DNA from: Amycolatopsis taiwanensis DSM 45107
GTDB lineage: Bacteria > Actinomycetota > Actinomycetes > Mycobacteriales > Pseudonocardiaceae
Assembly (NCBI RefSeq): GCF_000519205.1
Contig: NZ_JAFB01000003.1
Location: 145,428 to 209,427 of the forward strand
DNA: 64,000 nucleotides
Direction of reading: 5' to 3'
The notes below the pieces were generated by a model. It searched no databases. It saw only the letters and a list, made by a program, of their open reading frames with translations, and was not told where the DNA came from. The position numbers were made by a program, and so were the translations under genes. This document shows positions 17,429-27,794 of the stretch, piece after piece (position 1 is the stretch's first letter; every line of letters begins with the position of its first letter).

Positions 17429-19095
17429 CGCGGCACCTCCGCATACCGGGCCCGCAGCCATTCGCCAAGGGCCTTGGCCTGCGGGTCGAACCGCACCTGT
17501 GCCGCGACCCCCTCACCCAGCAATCCGGTCACCACGAAGTTGAGCGCACACAGGTTCGGCAGCACGTACCGGGTGACGGGCAGGGACGCGGTTTCCGGCA
17601 GCAGGCGGCGGAATTCCACCACGGTCAACGCGTGCACCAGCCACGGCCAGTGCTCAGCGGCGGAGACCCACACCCCGAGGTTGGCGTCCCCGCCCTTGTC
17701 GCCGCTGCGCGCGCCGACGATCGTGCCGAGCGGGGCTCGCTGGGTGCGTACCTGCGGCGGCCCAGGCAGCTCCGGTTCGTCCACATCGGATAGTTCCCGG
17801 GTTTCCCCGGGCAGGGCGATCGCCACCCGCGAGCCATCCGGCAGCACCGCGACGTGCGGGACATCACGAGCGTCCACAAAGGATGCCGTGAACACGCCGT
17901 AGGGCGAAGCGTCCGAGGGTGGCGCGGTCACATGGAATCCGGGATAACTCGACAGCGCCAGCTCGATCGCGGCGCCGCTGAACGCCCGGCCGGCGATCTT
18001 CGGGTCGCTGTCCTTGACCGCACAATGGAGCAGCGCGCTGGCCCGCTGCTCGGTGTCGGCGTCCTCGTGGTCAGTGCGGGCCAGCGTCCAGCGGATCTCG
18101 GCGGGTGGCCGATCCTTCAGCGACCGTTCCAGTTGCGTCTTCACCAGCGCGGCCTTGGCGTCGATGTCCAGCCCGGTCAGCACGAACGTGGTGGAATTGC
18201 GGAACCCGCCGAGCGAGTTGAGGCCGACCTTCACCGCCGGCGGTGGCGGTTCGCCGCGAGTGCCGGTGATCCGGACCCGGTCCGGGCCGTCCTCGGTGAG
18301 CGTGATCGTGTCGAACCGCGTGGTGACATCGGGTCCGGCGTAGCGCGGGCCGCCGATTTCATACAGGAGCTGAGCGGTGACCGTGCCGATCGTGACCGCG
18401 CCCGCGGTGCCCTCGTGCTTGGTGATCACGCTCGATCCGTCGGCATGCATCTCGGCGATCGGAAACCCGGGAACGCCAACTTCGTGTTCGGTGAAAAACG
18501 CGTAATTCCCGCCGGTGGCCTGCGCTCCGCATTCGAGGACGTGCCCGGCCACCACCGCGCCGGCCAGCGCGTCATAGTCGTCCCGCCGCCAGCCGAAGTG
18601 CGCGGCGGCCGGTCCGACGACCAGTGAGGCGTCGGTGACCCGGCCGGTCACGACCACGTCGGCGCCCGCGTTCAGGCATTCGACGATGCCCCAGGCACCG
18701 AGATAAGCGTTGGCGGTCAACGGTTTTCCGAACCCGAGCTCACCGGCGCGGGGAAGCAGGTCGTCGCCCTCGACGTGCGCCACCGCGACATCGAGACCGA
18801 GCCGCTCCGCCAGCGCGCGGATGTCGCCGGCCAGCCCGGCCGGGTTCAGCCCGCCCGCGTTGGCGACGATCCGGACGCCCTTTTCCTTGGCCAGTCCAAG
18901 GTTTTCCTCCAGTTGCCGCAGAAACGTCCTGGCATAGCCGCGTTTCGGGTCCTTCAACCGGTCCCGCCCGAGAATCAGCATGGTCAGCTCGGCCAGATAG
19001 TCGCCGGTCAGCACGTCGAGCGCGCCGCCGGTCAGCATCTCCCGCACCGCCGAGAACCGGTCCCCATAGAACCCGGACGCATTGCCTATTCTCAT
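17425..19095 (-). CDS. atuA: AtuA-family protein (acyclic terpene utilization)
   Basis: A 556-residue protein matching the DUF1446/AtuA family: N-terminal [15 protein letters not shown], then [31 protein letters not shown] and a C-terminal [16 protein letters not shown] segment of the fused AtuA-like domain. AtuA is needed for citronellol/geraniol use in Pseudomonas but its reaction is not settled. ATG at 19095 overlaps the previous stop. It is the best marker for the pathway type of this operon. Confidence 0.88.
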   Translation of the reverse strand: MRIGNASGFYGDRFSAVREMLTGGALDVLTGDYLAELTMLILGRDRLKDPKRGYARTFLRQLEENLGLAKEKGVRIVANAGGLNPAGLAGDIRALAERLGLDVAVAHVEGDDLLPRAGELGFGKPLTANAYLGAWGIVECLNAGADVVVTGRVTDASLVVGPAAAHFGWRRDDYDALAGAVVAGHVLECGAQATGGNYAFFTEHEVGVPGFPIAEMHADGSSVITKHEGTAGAVTIGTVTAQLLYEIGGPRYAGPDVTTRFDTITLTEDGPDRVRITGTRGEPPPPAVKVGLNSLGGFRNSTTFVLTGLDIDAKAALVKTQLERSLKDRPPAEIRWTLARTDHEDADTEQRASALLHCAVKDSDPKIAGRAFSGAAIELALSSYPGFHVTAPPSDASPYGVFTASFVDARDVPHVAVLPDGSRVAIALPGETRELSDVDEPELPGPPQVRTQRAPLGTIVGARSGDKGGDANLGVWVSAAEHWPWLVHALTVVEFRRLLPETASLPVTRYVLPNLCALNFVVTGLLGEGVAAQVRFDPQAKALGEWLRARYAEVPR

Positions 19096-19877
19096 GTGAA
19101 CTGCCCCGGTGCCCGGCCCTTCCCGGGTGACCCGGCGAACGCCTGCGCGATGCCGAGCCATTCCCGCGCGTCCGCACCGGTCGCGGTCAGGTCGGTGTCG
19201 GCGAGGTTACGGCGCTGGGTGACCACGAAACAGAAGTCGAGCGCGCTGCCGGTTACCCGCTGCGCCGCGTCCGGCGGCCCCCAGGCCCACACCTCGCCGT
19301 CCGGCGCGACCAGTTCGACGCGGAACGGCTCCGGCGGCGGCGTGATCCCGTTGAGACTGAAGGCAAAGTCGCGAGTACGGACGCCGAGCCACGCGACGTG
19401 CCGGATGCGTCCAGTCGGGTGCTTGGCTCCGAGCGCGTCGAACACGTCCTGCGCGTGGGCCCAGGTTTCCATCAGCCGTGCGGTCGCCATGGTCACCGCG
19501 CCCATTGGGGGTCCATACCACGGAAACTTCTCCCCGGCCGGCGCCGCCGCGAGTGCCGCGGCCAATGCCGCCCGTCCGGCACGCCAGTCGTCCAGCAGTT
19601 GCGCACGCGGCTTCACGGCGCCTTCGGCAGCGCCGTTGTCGACGTACTGATCCCCTTCCGTCAGCGCGCGTTTCACCTCGGCGCCGAACTCGTCCGGGGT
19701 GCGCACGGCGATCAGCGCCTTCGAGTCGGTCCACGCCAGGTGCGCGATCTGGTGTGCGATCGTCCAGCCCGGTGCCGGGGTCGGCGTCGCCCAGTCAGCA
19801 TCTGCCACCAACTCTTCGAGGTCCCGGCTCTCCGCCGCCAAGTCGGTCAGGATCGCTCCGACGTCCGCCAATGACAT
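19092..19877 (-). CDS. TIGR03084-family maleylpyruvate isomerase-like protein
   Basis: A 261-residue protein of the DinB/MDMPI fold. It has TPAPGWTIAHQIAHLAWTD, with the His residues of the mycothiol-dependent metal site, and METWAHAQDVFDALG. Such proteins often precede atuA in actinomycetes; a mycothiol-dependent isomerase or transferase role is inferred only from the fold. The ATG at 19877 has GAGGAGG upstream and is the first gene of the 8.3-kb operon, 43 bases from a palindromic operator. Confidence 0.85.
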   Translation of the reverse strand: MSLADVGAILTDLAAESRDLEELVADADWATPTPAPGWTIAHQIAHLAWTDSKALIAVRTPDEFGAEVKRALTEGDQYVDNGAAEGAVKPRAQLLDDWRAGRAALAAALAAAPAGEKFPWYGPPMGAVTMATARLMETWAHAQDVFDALGAKHPTGRIRHVAWLGVRTRDFAFSLNGITPPPEPFRVELVAPDGEVWAWGPPDAAQRVTGSALDFCFVVTQRRNLADTDLTATGADAREWLGIAQAFAGSPGKGRAPGQFT

Positions 19878-19919
19878 CGCCTCCTCACGCTCTTCGGCGA
19901 GCCTGGCACCCGCAGGTGG

Positions 19920-19943
19920 AAAAATCAAGCACGCTTGATTTTT
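19920..19943. promoter_or_regulatory. 24-bp perfect palindrome, operator of the atuA-like operon
   Basis: Arms AAAAATCAAGC and GCTTGATTTTT around a 2-base centre AC, with no mismatch. It lies 43 bases upstream of the first start codon of the operon. The TCAAGC-n2-GCTTGA form is typical of TetR sites; the TetR gene at the end of the operon is the obvious candidate protein. Confidence 0.75.
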
Positions 19944-19979
19944 TCTGTGCACCAAGCCCTAACACATCGACCCGACACG

Positions 19980-20025
19980 CGACGATATTGGGGTGTGTGC
20001 GGACAACGACCCCTAGATGTAGTCT
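19980..20025 (+). promoter_or_regulatory. Pair of NrdR-box-like sites upstream of nrdA
   Basis: The second box, CCCCTAGATGTAGTCT at 20010-20025, fits the core of the NrdR consensus CwAtATaTwG well. The first, CGACGATATTGGGGTG at 19980-19995, is weaker. Centre spacing is 30 bp, three helical turns, as NrdR needs. NrdR would repress nrdAB when dATP is high. Confidence 0.6.
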
Positions 20026-20141
20026 CTGATCACCGGCGGCGCCCAGCGGTGGGAGACCTCGGGGGAGCCGGTGAAGCCTTGCTCCGCGCACGTCGACCAG
20101 GGTCGGCGTGCCGATTCAACGCGCCCTTTTTGGAGTGATGC

Positions 20142-23051
20142 ATGTCTGTGCAAACAACGCAGCCGACGACGTCTTCACCACCGTCGGCCATGCGCGTGAT
20201 CCGACGGGACGGCAGCGTGTCGGCGTTCGACGCCAACAAGATCTCGGTCGCCCTGGCCAAGGCGTTCCTCGCCGTCGAAGGGGACGGCGCCGCGGCGTCG
20301 TCGCGGATCCACCACGTGGTCGGCGAGCTGACCACGCAGGTCGAGGCGTCACTGCTGCGGCACGCGAGTGCCGAGGCGGCGTTGCACATCGAGCAGATCC
20401 AGGATCTGGTCGAACTGACCCTGATGCGCGGCGGCCATCACAAGGTCGCCCGCGCGTACGTGCTTTACCGGGAGGAACGGGCCAAAGCGCGCGAAGCCGC
20501 GCAACCGGCGAAGCGGGACGGCGTGATCCATGTCAAGGATTCCGACGGCACGCTCCAGCCCCTGGACTGGGACCGCGTCGCGCACGTCGTCGGCGAGGCC
20601 GTGGCCGGGATCGACGACACCTCGGCCGAGCCCGTGCTGGCCGAAGCCAGGCGCAACCTCTACGACGGCATCAGCTCCGACGAGCTGGCGCTGGCCCAGA
20701 TCATGGCCGCCCGCACGCTGGTCGAGCAGGAGCCGAACTACTCCTACGTCAGCGCGCGGCTGCTGCTGGACAAGCTGCGCGGTGAGGCGCTGAGCTACCT
20801 GGCGGGTGCCCCGCGGCAGGCAAGCCACGACGAGATGTCCGCTGCCTACCCGACGTACTTCCGTACCTACCTCGCGCGGGCCATCGAACTGGAGCTGGTC
20901 GACCCCGAGCTGGCGACCTTCGACCTGGACCGGATCACCGCCGCCATCCGCGCCGAGCGCGACCTCGACTTCGGCTTCCTCGGCCTGCAAACCCTCTACG
21001 ACCGCTACTTCCTGCACCACGAGGGGACCCGGTTCGAACTGCCGCAGGCGTTCTTCCTGCGCGTCGCGATGGGCCTGGCGGTCCGCGAGGACGACCGCGA
21101 AGCTCGTGCCATCGAGTTCTACGAGCTGCTGTCTTCGTTCCACTTCATGGCGTCCACGCCGACCCTGTTCAACTCCGGCACGACGCGTGCGCAGCTCTCG
21201 TCGTGCTTCCTGACCACGGTCTCCGACGACCTGGACTCGATCTTCCAGGCTTACAAGAACAACGCGCTGCTGGCCAAGTACTCCGGCGGCCTTGGCAACG
21301 ACTGGACACCGGTGCGCGGGCTGGGCGCGCACATCAAGGGCACCAACGGCCGGTCCCAGGGCGTGGTGCCGTTCCTCAAGATCGCCAACGACACCGCGGT
21401 CGCGGTGAACCAGGGCGGCAAGCGCAAGGGCGCGGCCTGCGCCTACCTGGAGACCTGGCACATCGACGTCGAGGAGTTCCTCGACCTGCGCAAGAACACC
21501 GGTGACGACCGGCGCCGCACGCATGACATGAACACCGCCAACTGGGTGCCCGACGAGTTCCTGCGCCGGGTCGAGGCGGACGCGGAGTGGACGTTGTTCT
21601 CGCCGGACGAGACGCCGGACCTGCACGAGTTGTACGGCACCGCGTTCGCCGAGCGCTACCGCGCCTACGAGGCGGCGGCCGACCGTGGCGAGATCAAGGT
21701 GTTCCGCCGGCTGCGCGCGGTCGAACTGTGGCGGCGGATGCTGACCATGCTGTTCGAGACCGGTCACCCGTGGATCACCTTCAAGGACCCGTGCAACCTG
21801 CGCTCGCCGCAGCAGCACGTGGGCGTGGTGCACTCGTCCAACCTGTGCACCGAGATCACCCTGAACACCAGCGCCGACGAGGTCGCGGTGTGCAACCTGG
21901 GTTCGGTCAACCTGCTCAAGCACGTCACCAAGGACGGGCTGGACACCGAGCGGCTGGAACGCACCGTGACCACGGCGGTGCGGATGCTCGACAACGTGAT
22001 CGACATCAACTTCTACACCATCCCCGAGGCGCGCCGGTCCAACCTGCGGCACCGCCCGGTCGGGCTGGGCCTGATGGGCTACCAGGACGCGCTGTTCGAG
22101 CTCGGCCTGCCGCTGGCCTCCGACGCCGCGGTGGAGTTCGCCGATCGCAGCATGGAGCACCTGTCGTACTACGCGATCGCGGCGTCGTCGGATCTCGCGG
22201 CCGAGCGTGGCACGTACGCCACGTTCGAGGGTTCCCTGTGGAGCAAGGGAATCCTGCCGCTCGACTCGCTCAAGCTGCTGGCCGAGGCACGCCGGGGCGA
22301 CCGGCTGGACGTGGACACCTCGTCCACATTGGACTGGGAGACGCTGCGGCAGCGGGTGCGCACCAGCGGGATGCGCAACTCCAACGTGATGGCGATCGCA
22401 CCGACCGCGACGATCTCCAACATCTGCGGGGTAGGACAGTCGATCGAGCCGCTGTTCCAGAACCTCTACGTCAAGTCGAACATGTCCGGCGACTTCACCG
22501 TGATCAACCCGCACCTGGTGCGCAGCCTCAAGGAACGCGGGCTGTGGGACGAGGTGATGGTGTCGGACCTGAAGTACTTCGACGGCAGCCTCGGCGAGAT
22601 CGACCGGGTGCCGGAGGATCTCAAGCGGCTGTACGCGACGGCGTTCGAGATCGAAAGCCGGTGGCTGGTGGACGCGGCTTCGCGGCGCCAGAAGTGGCTC
22701 GACCAGGCGCAGTCGCTGAACCTGTACATCGCCTCCCCGAGCGGACGCAAGCTGGACGATCTGTACCGCTACGCGTGGCACAAGGGCCTCAAGACGACGT
22801 ACTACCTGCGGGCGCGTTCGGCCACGCACGTGGAGAAGAGCACCCTCCGTGGCACCGACGGCAAGCTGACATCCGTGCCCGCCGGCACCGGAGGCACCGG
22901 CACTGTCACTCCCGCCGCTCCCCCGGCCGTGCCGAGCGTGGCGCCGAGCGCGCGGCCCGAGCCGATGCCGAGGGTCGACGACGTCGACTTCGTGGCGACC
23001 GACGGCGCCGCTTGCCGGATCGACGACCCCGACTGCGAAGCCTGCCAGTGA
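20142..23051 (+). CDS. nrdA: Class I ribonucleoside-diphosphate reductase, alpha subunit
   Basis: A 969-residue catalytic subunit that reduces NDPs to dNDPs. An N-terminal ATP cone ([18 protein letters not shown]) gives dATP/ATP control. Catalytic residues are all present: C355 (LSSCFL), the thiyl C569 (NLCTEI with its Asn and Glu), C584 (AVCNLG), the radical-path Tyr pair Y887-Y888 and a C-terminal CEAC (C965, C968) for re-reduction by thioredoxin. It is followed 25 bases on by nrdB. The subunit belongs with the class Ic beta subunit described next. ATG at 20142 follows GGAG. Confidence 0.95.
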   Translation: MSVQTTQPTTSSPPSAMRVIRRDGSVSAFDANKISVALAKAFLAVEGDGAAASSRIHHVVGELTTQVEASLLRHASAEAALHIEQIQDLVELTLMRGGHHKVARAYVLYREERAKAREAAQPAKRDGVIHVKDSDGTLQPLDWDRVAHVVGEAVAGIDDTSAEPVLAEARRNLYDGISSDELALAQIMAARTLVEQEPNYSYVSARLLLDKLRGEALSYLAGAPRQASHDEMSAAYPTYFRTYLARAIELELVDPELATFDLDRITAAIRAERDLDFGFLGLQTLYDRYFLHHEGTRFELPQAFFLRVAMGLAVREDDREARAIEFYELLSSFHFMASTPTLFNSGTTRAQLSSCFLTTVSDDLDSIFQAYKNNALLAKYSGGLGNDWTPVRGLGAHIKGTNGRSQGVVPFLKIANDTAVAVNQGGKRKGAACAYLETWHIDVEEFLDLRKNTGDDRRRTHDMNTANWVPDEFLRRVEADAEWTLFSPDETPDLHELYGTAFAERYRAYEAAADRGEIKVFRRLRAVELWRRMLTMLFETGHPWITFKDPCNLRSPQQHVGVVHSSNLCTEITLNTSADEVAVCNLGSVNLLKHVTKDGLDTERLERTVTTAVRMLDNVIDINFYTIPEARRSNLRHRPVGLGLMGYQDALFELGLPLASDAAVEFADRSMEHLSYYAIAASSDLAAERGTYATFEGSLWSKGILPLDSLKLLAEARRGDRLDVDTSSTLDWETLRQRVRTSGMRNSNVMAIAPTATISNICGVGQSIEPLFQNLYVKSNMSGDFTVINPHLVRSLKERGLWDEVMVSDLKYFDGSLGEIDRVPEDLKRLYATAFEIESRWLVDAASRRQKWLDQAQSLNLYIASPSGRKLDDLYRYAWHKGLKTTYYLRARSATHVEKSTLRGTDGKLTSVPAGTGGTGTVTPAAPPAVPSVAPSARPEPMPRVDDVDFVATDGAACRIDDPDCEACQ

Positions 23052-23076
23052 CGCGGGCGAAGGGACTGGGAGAGAG

Positions 23077-24150
23077 ATGACCAACCTGGAAAGCATGGAC
23101 ACCACCGGTCTCGGGGAGATCGACCGGGGCGCGGCACGGGTCAGCGTCGACGACAAGGCGATGATCAACGCCCGCGCCGACGTCAACCAGTTGCTGCCGA
23201 TGAAGTACACCTGGGCCTGGGAGAAGTACCTCTCGGCCTGCAACAACCACTGGATGCCGACCGAAGTCGGCATGCAGGCCGACATCGCGCTGTGGAAGTC
23301 GCCGGACGGCCTCACCGAGGACGAGCGGCAGATGCTCAAGCGCAACCTCGGCTTCTTCGCGACCGCGGAGTCCTTGGTGGCCAACAACATCGTGCTCGCG
23401 GTCTACCGGCAGATCACCAACCCCGAGTGCCGGCAGTACCTGTTGCGGCAGGCGTTCGAGGAGGCCGTGCACACGCACACCTTCCAGTACATCTGCGAGA
23501 GCCTCGGCCTGGTCGAGGGCGAGCTGTTCAACATGTACCGCGAGGTGCCCTCGATCGCGGACAAGGACGCGTGGGCGCTGAAGTACACCCGGAACCTGGA
23601 GAACCGTGATTTCCGGACCGGCACCGCGGAGGCCGACCAGAACTTCCTGCGCGACCTGGTCGCCTTCTACGTGGTGTTCGAGGGCATGTGGTTCTACACC
23701 GGGTTCGCGCAGATCCTGTCGCTGGGCCGGCGCAACAAGATGGTCGGCATCGCCGAGCAGTACCAGTACATCCTGCGCGACGAGTCGATCCACCTGAACT
23801 TCGGCATCGACTGCATCAACCAGATCAAGATCGAGAATCCGCACCTGTGGACGCCGGAGTTCCAGCAGGAGGTCCGCGAAATGCTCACCGAGGCGTGTGA
23901 GCTGGAAGTGGCCTACGCGCGCGACACCATGCCGCGCGGGATCCTCGGCCTGTCGGCGCCGTTGTGCGAGCAGTACATGCACTTCATCACCGACCGGCGG
24001 GCCCAGCAGATCGGCCTGGCGCCGATCTTCGGTGAGACCGAGAACCCGTTCCCGTGGATGTCCGAGGCGATGGATTTGAAGAAGGAGAAGAACTTCTTCG
24101 AGACCCGCGTCATCGAATATCAGAGCGGCGCGGCACTGGAGTGGGACTGA
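23077..24150 (+). CDS. nrdB: Class Ic ribonucleotide reductase beta subunit (Mn/Fe type)
   Basis: A 357-residue radical-generating subunit. Metal ligands are visible: E98 (TAESL) in the place of the usual first Asp, E129 and H132 (EEAVHTH), then Glu in FEGMW and ESIH. The radical Tyr of class Ia, four residues after the first His ligand, is F136 here (TTC at 23482-23484). The Phe plus Glu combination is the mark of class Ic enzymes such as that of Chlamydia trachomatis, which use a Mn(IV)/Fe(III) cofactor. It shares an operon with nrdA. Confidence 0.93.
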   Translation: MTNLESMDTTGLGEIDRGAARVSVDDKAMINARADVNQLLPMKYTWAWEKYLSACNNHWMPTEVGMQADIALWKSPDGLTEDERQMLKRNLGFFATAESLVANNIVLAVYRQITNPECRQYLLRQAFEEAVHTHTFQYICESLGLVEGELFNMYREVPSIADKDAWALKYTRNLENRDFRTGTAEADQNFLRDLVAFYVVFEGMWFYTGFAQILSLGRRNKMVGIAEQYQYILRDESIHLNFGIDCINQIKIENPHLWTPEFQQEVREMLTEACELEVAYARDTMPRGILGLSAPLCEQYMHFITDRRAQQIGLAPIFGETENPFPWMSEAMDLKKEKNFFETRVIEYQSGAALEWD

Positions 24151-24160
24151 CCGCATCCGC

Positions 24161-24196
24161 GGGGGGACCCTCACGAGGTTGCGCGAGGGTCCCCCC
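24161..24196 (+). terminator. Terminator hairpin after nrdB
   Basis: Perfect 12-bp stem, GGGGGGACCCTC at 24161-24172 with GAGGGTCCCCCC at 24185-24196. It begins 10 bases after the nrdB stop. No U-tract follows, as is usual in actinomycetes. Confidence 0.8.
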
Positions 24197-24256
24197 GACG
24201 CCCTGACTGCCCGTATGGTGGCAAGCACGGCAGGTCCTCGATGAGGAGGCGGCGCG

Positions 24257-25702
24257 ATGGTCAGGGAACGTATGCCACCGTTGACGGCGATCCCGTTGCC
24301 CAGGGCGGTGGACCGGCGGTTGCTCGACCAGCGGTGGCCGGTCCGTGAGCTGGCCACGCCCCCACCGGGCAGCGGGCTGAAACCTGTGCTGGGAGACGCC
24401 GGAGCCCCAGTGATCGGCCACGCGCTGGACTCGATGCGGTTCGGTGTGGACTTCGCGCTCACCCGGTACCGCCGGTACGGGCCCGTGTCGTGGATGGGCG
24501 CGTTCGGGCAGCGGATCGTGCTGCTCGCCGGCCCGGACGCGACGCAGGCCGCGCTGGTCAACAAGGACAAGGCCTTCTCGCAGGACGGCTGGCGTTTCTT
24601 CATCGATGCGTTCTTCCACCGCGGCCTGATGCTGCTCGACTTCGACGAACACCTCCTGCACCGCCGCATCATGCAGGAGGCGTTCACTCGCGACCGGCTC
24701 GCCGGCTACCTGCGCCAACTCGGCCCGGTGCTGCGGGAAGGCGTGGCCGCGTGGGACGCCCGGCCCCGGCTGTACTGGGCGCTCAAGCAGTTGACGCTGG
24801 ACGTGGCGACCCAGGTGTTCATGGGGATGCGCAGCAGCGCCGGGGCAGCGGCGATCAACCGCGCGTTCGTCGCTTCGGTGCGCGCGCCGACGGCGATCGT
24901 CCGGTTCCCCGTGCCGGGTGGCCGGTGGGCGGCCGGGCTGGCCGGCCGCCGGCTGCTGGAACGCTACTTCCGGGCCACGCTTCCGGCGAAGCGGCAGGCC
25001 GGCGGGGACGACCTGTTCTCCGCGCTCTGCCACGCCCGCGGTGACGGCGGCGAGCGCTTCACCGACGACGACATCGTCAACCACATGATCTTCCTGATGA
25101 TGGCCGCGCACGACACGACGACCATCACCAGCACCGCGGTCGCCTACCACCTGGCCAAGCATCCGGAATGGCAGGAGCGCGTCCGCGCGGAATCACTCGC
25201 GCTGGGCGACGAGCTGCCCGACCTCGACGCGCTGGACCAGTTGGAGGCCCTGGACCTGGTGATCAAGGAGTCGATGCGGCTCACCGCTCCCGTGCCATCG
25301 CTGGCCCGCCGCGCGGTGGCCGACACCGAGGTACTCGGGCACTACCTGCCGGCGGGCACGCTGGTCAGCGTCTCCCCCAACGTCAACCACTACTCCCCGG
25401 AACACTGGCGGGATCCGCACCGGTTCGATCCGGAGCGCTTCGCCGAGGGGCGTCGCGAGGACAAGTCGCACCGGTACGCGTGGATGCCCTTCGGCGGCGG
25501 CGCGCACAAATGCATCGGCCTGCATTTCGGGATGTACGAGATCAAGGCGTTGGTACACGAAATGGTGCGCAACTACCGGTGGTCTGTCCCCCGTTCGTAT
25601 CACATCCATTGGGACTATGTGTCACTGCCGGTACCCGTCGATGGACTACCCGTTCAGCTGGCCGCGGCAGGAAGCGGTAGCCGGGGTTTTCACGGGCGGT
25701 GA
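24257..25702 (+). CDS. Cytochrome P450
   Basis: A 481-residue P450. The I-helix oxygen-binding motif AAHDTTT is near residue 284, ExxR (KESMRL) near 337 and the heme loop FGGGAHKCIG with the Cys ligand at 419. Its length and FGGGAHKCIGLHFG resemble CYP51/CYP120-like retinoid or sterol-type families more than short Streptomyces P450s. ATG at 24257 follows GAGGAGG. No ferredoxin gene is adjacent, so redox partners are elsewhere. The Gly/Ser/Arg-rich tail after residue 465 looks non-essential. Confidence 0.92.
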   Translation: MVRERMPPLTAIPLPRAVDRRLLDQRWPVRELATPPPGSGLKPVLGDAGAPVIGHALDSMRFGVDFALTRYRRYGPVSWMGAFGQRIVLLAGPDATQAALVNKDKAFSQDGWRFFIDAFFHRGLMLLDFDEHLLHRRIMQEAFTRDRLAGYLRQLGPVLREGVAAWDARPRLYWALKQLTLDVATQVFMGMRSSAGAAAINRAFVASVRAPTAIVRFPVPGGRWAAGLAGRRLLERYFRATLPAKRQAGGDDLFSALCHARGDGGERFTDDDIVNHMIFLMMAAHDTTTITSTAVAYHLAKHPEWQERVRAESLALGDELPDLDALDQLEALDLVIKESMRLTAPVPSLARRAVADTEVLGHYLPAGTLVSVSPNVNHYSPEHWRDPHRFDPERFAEGRREDKSHRYAWMPFGGGAHKCIGLHFGMYEIKALVHEMVRNYRWSVPRSYHIHWDYVSLPVPVDGLPVQLAAAGSGSRGFHGR

Positions 25703-25860
25703 CCGACCTCTACACTCTTGATCACTCGTCCGGCCAGGTGCGGTAACGGGCGGACGCGAGGGGCGTAGCACGGCCGCGCGCGCCCCGGTTCGGCGCGGAT
25801 TCGCAGGGGGATCCGCACAGGGCCGTTCTGCGGGGACGTCGGTTCGTAAAGGGGTGCAGT

Positions 25861-27699
25861 GTGGCCGAGCCTGGTCGAACACCGGGGTTGGCAGAGATCG
25901 TCGGCCGGTGGGTGGCGAGGTTGGCGCGCCCGGACGGAACGCGCCTTTCGCCGGGGGAACTCGAGGACGTGCTGACCAAGGTGGCCCAGGAAGCGGCCGG
26001 GGCGGCGCCGCGGGCGGCGGCGAGCCGGTTCGGCGCCCTGTTCTCCCGGTCGCCGATCGGCATGGTGCTGGCCGACCAGGACGGTGAGATCGTCGAGGTC
26101 AACGTCGCCATGACCAAGTTCCTCGGGCGGCCCGCCAACGACCTGCGCGGCCGGGAGATCGCCGACCTCGGGTTCGCCGAACGCGACGCGGAGACCCTGC
26201 GGGCGGGGCTCGCGGAGCTCGCCGAGACCGGCGCCGACCACTACCGCGAGCGGATCGAGCTGGCGCACTCCGACGGTGCTTCGGTCTGGGCCGAGGTCAC
26301 GCTCACCTACCTGCCCGGCGACCGGCCCGGCTCGGTGTTCCCGATGCTGATGGCGGTGGACGAGAACGAGTTGCACGCGCTGCAAGAGACGTTCCGGCGC
26401 CAAAGTGTGGGCGATCCGCTGACCGGGCTGTCCAACGCGTTGAGCTTCCACACCAAGCTGGAGGCCGCGTTCGGCGCGGGTGCCCGCGACCAGGTCGCAC
26501 TGATCTACCTCGACATCGACGGCTTCCGCGTGATCAACGACGGGCTCGGCCCCGGCGTCGCCGACCAGGTGCTGCGTGGCGTGGCCGGCAAACTCACCAA
26601 CGCCTTCGCCGCCCACGACCCGCTGATCGCCCGGTTGTCCGGCGACGGGTTCGCGGTCCTGCTGCGCGGCGAACTCACCCGCGGCGAAGTGATCGGAATG
26701 GTCGAGGCCGCGATGGACGAACTCAACGAGCCGATCTATCTGGGTGAGCACGGGGTCGGGGTGAGTGTCAGCGCGGGCATCGTGGTCCAGGACGTGTCCG
26801 TGGGCGGGCACGAGGAGATCCAGCGTGCCGCCGAGCTCGCGCTACACCGGGCGAAGGAGGCCGGGCGCGCGCAGTGGATGCTGTTCGATCCCGAGGCCGA
26901 CGCCCGCGACCGCGCCCGGTTCCGGCTCGGCGCGGAACTGGCGGGCGCGCTGGAGAACGGCCAGTTCAAGCTGCACTACTTCCCGGTAGTCCGGCTCGAT
27001 GACCACAACGACGTCGCCGCGGTCGCCGCGCGCCTTCGCTGGCACCACCCCGAACTGGGTGCGCTGTCCACCCGCGACTTCGGGCCGCTCGCCGAAGCCA
27101 CCGGCCTGATCCCGCAACTGGGCAAGTGGGTGGTGTCCGAAGTGATCGCGACGGCGGCCCGCTGGCGCGAGGCGTTCGGGTCCAGGGCGCCCGGGGTGTC
27201 CCTGCCGTTGCCGAGGCGAATGGCCGCCGATCCCGATCTGGTGCGGCTGGTGCGCACCCAACTGGACCGGCACGATCTCCCCGCCGAGGTGCTGAGCCTG
27301 CGCACCGATTCCGACACGATCGTCGACGAGGACGGCGATCTGCAGGAATCCCTTGCCGTGCTGGCGGAACTCGGCGCGAAACCGCTGCTCGCCGTGCGCG
27401 GCTCGGCGGATCTGGAGCTCATCGCGCGGCACGCTCTGCCGGTGCGGCAGGTCGTGCTCGGCCGCACGGTGGTGGCACCATTCGCCGAGGACAAGCCGGA
27501 CGCCGCGGCGATCCGGCATCTGGACCACCTCATGACCCGGGCCGCCGAGCTGAACCTGCGCGTCGGCGCAGCAGGAATCCGCTCGGCCGAAGAAGCGGCA
27601 CGGCTGCACGAATTCGGGGTACTCGCCGGATATGGCCCGTTCGCCGGGTCAGCCACCCAGGACGAGATCGAAGAGTTTCTCCGCAACCTACTGGGATAG
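25861..27699 (+). CDS. PAS-GGDEF-EAL protein with degenerate active sites
   Basis: A 612-residue cytoplasmic protein, GTG start. A PAS domain (SRSPIGMVLADQDGEIVEVN) spans about 60-175, a GGDEF-fold domain 180-345 (DPLTGLSNALSF, then YLDIDGFRVINDG) and an EAL-fold domain to the end. The GGDEF signature reads SGDGF, and the EAL motif is replaced by AARLRW (family: EALLRW). Both enzymatic centres look dead, so a role as a cyclic-di-GMP or other ligand-binding effector is more likely than turnover of the messenger. No membrane segment is present. Confidence 0.88.
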   Translation: MAEPGRTPGLAEIVGRWVARLARPDGTRLSPGELEDVLTKVAQEAAGAAPRAAASRFGALFSRSPIGMVLADQDGEIVEVNVAMTKFLGRPANDLRGREIADLGFAERDAETLRAGLAELAETGADHYRERIELAHSDGASVWAEVTLTYLPGDRPGSVFPMLMAVDENELHALQETFRRQSVGDPLTGLSNALSFHTKLEAAFGAGARDQVALIYLDIDGFRVINDGLGPGVADQVLRGVAGKLTNAFAAHDPLIARLSGDGFAVLLRGELTRGEVIGMVEAAMDELNEPIYLGEHGVGVSVSAGIVVQDVSVGGHEEIQRAAELALHRAKEAGRAQWMLFDPEADARDRARFRLGAELAGALENGQFKLHYFPVVRLDDHNDVAAVAARLRWHHPELGALSTRDFGPLAEATGLIPQLGKWVVSEVIATAARWREAFGSRAPGVSLPLPRRMAADPDLVRLVRTQLDRHDLPAEVLSLRTDSDTIVDEDGDLQESLAVLAELGAKPLLAVRGSADLELIARHALPVRQVVLGRTVVAPFAEDKPDAAAIRHLDHLMTRAAELNLRVGAAGIRSAEEAARLHEFGVLAGYGPFAGSATQDEIEEFLRNLLG

Positions 27700-27714
27700 C
27701 CAGGTTGTGTTTAT

Positions 27715-27732
27715 AAGCGGCGTCAGCCGCTT
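27715..27732 (+). terminator. Short hairpin after the GGDEF-EAL gene
   Basis: Seven-base stem AAGCGGC / GCCGCTT with a GTCA loop, 15 bases after the stop codon. Modest strength. Confidence 0.45.
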
Positions 27733-27794
27733 GCGGTGAGGCACGCAACCGGCACCGCTACCCGCACCGCCACGCAAACTCTATGGTGGCTTTT

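Noticed and set aside
19920-19943. KstR2 box
   Set aside because: The KstR2 form AnCAAGnnCTTGnT, as I recall it, has a two-base shorter centre than this palindrome.
20026-20141. Possible cobalamin riboswitch before nrdA, as known for some Streptomyces nrd operons
   Set aside because: No B12-box-like GCCACTG segment or other conserved B12 core could be found by eye.
20349-23390. 1013-codon open frame antisense to nrdA/nrdB
   Set aside because: A shadow caused by high third-position GC of the sense genes; no motif, and the sense proteins have full catalytic sets.
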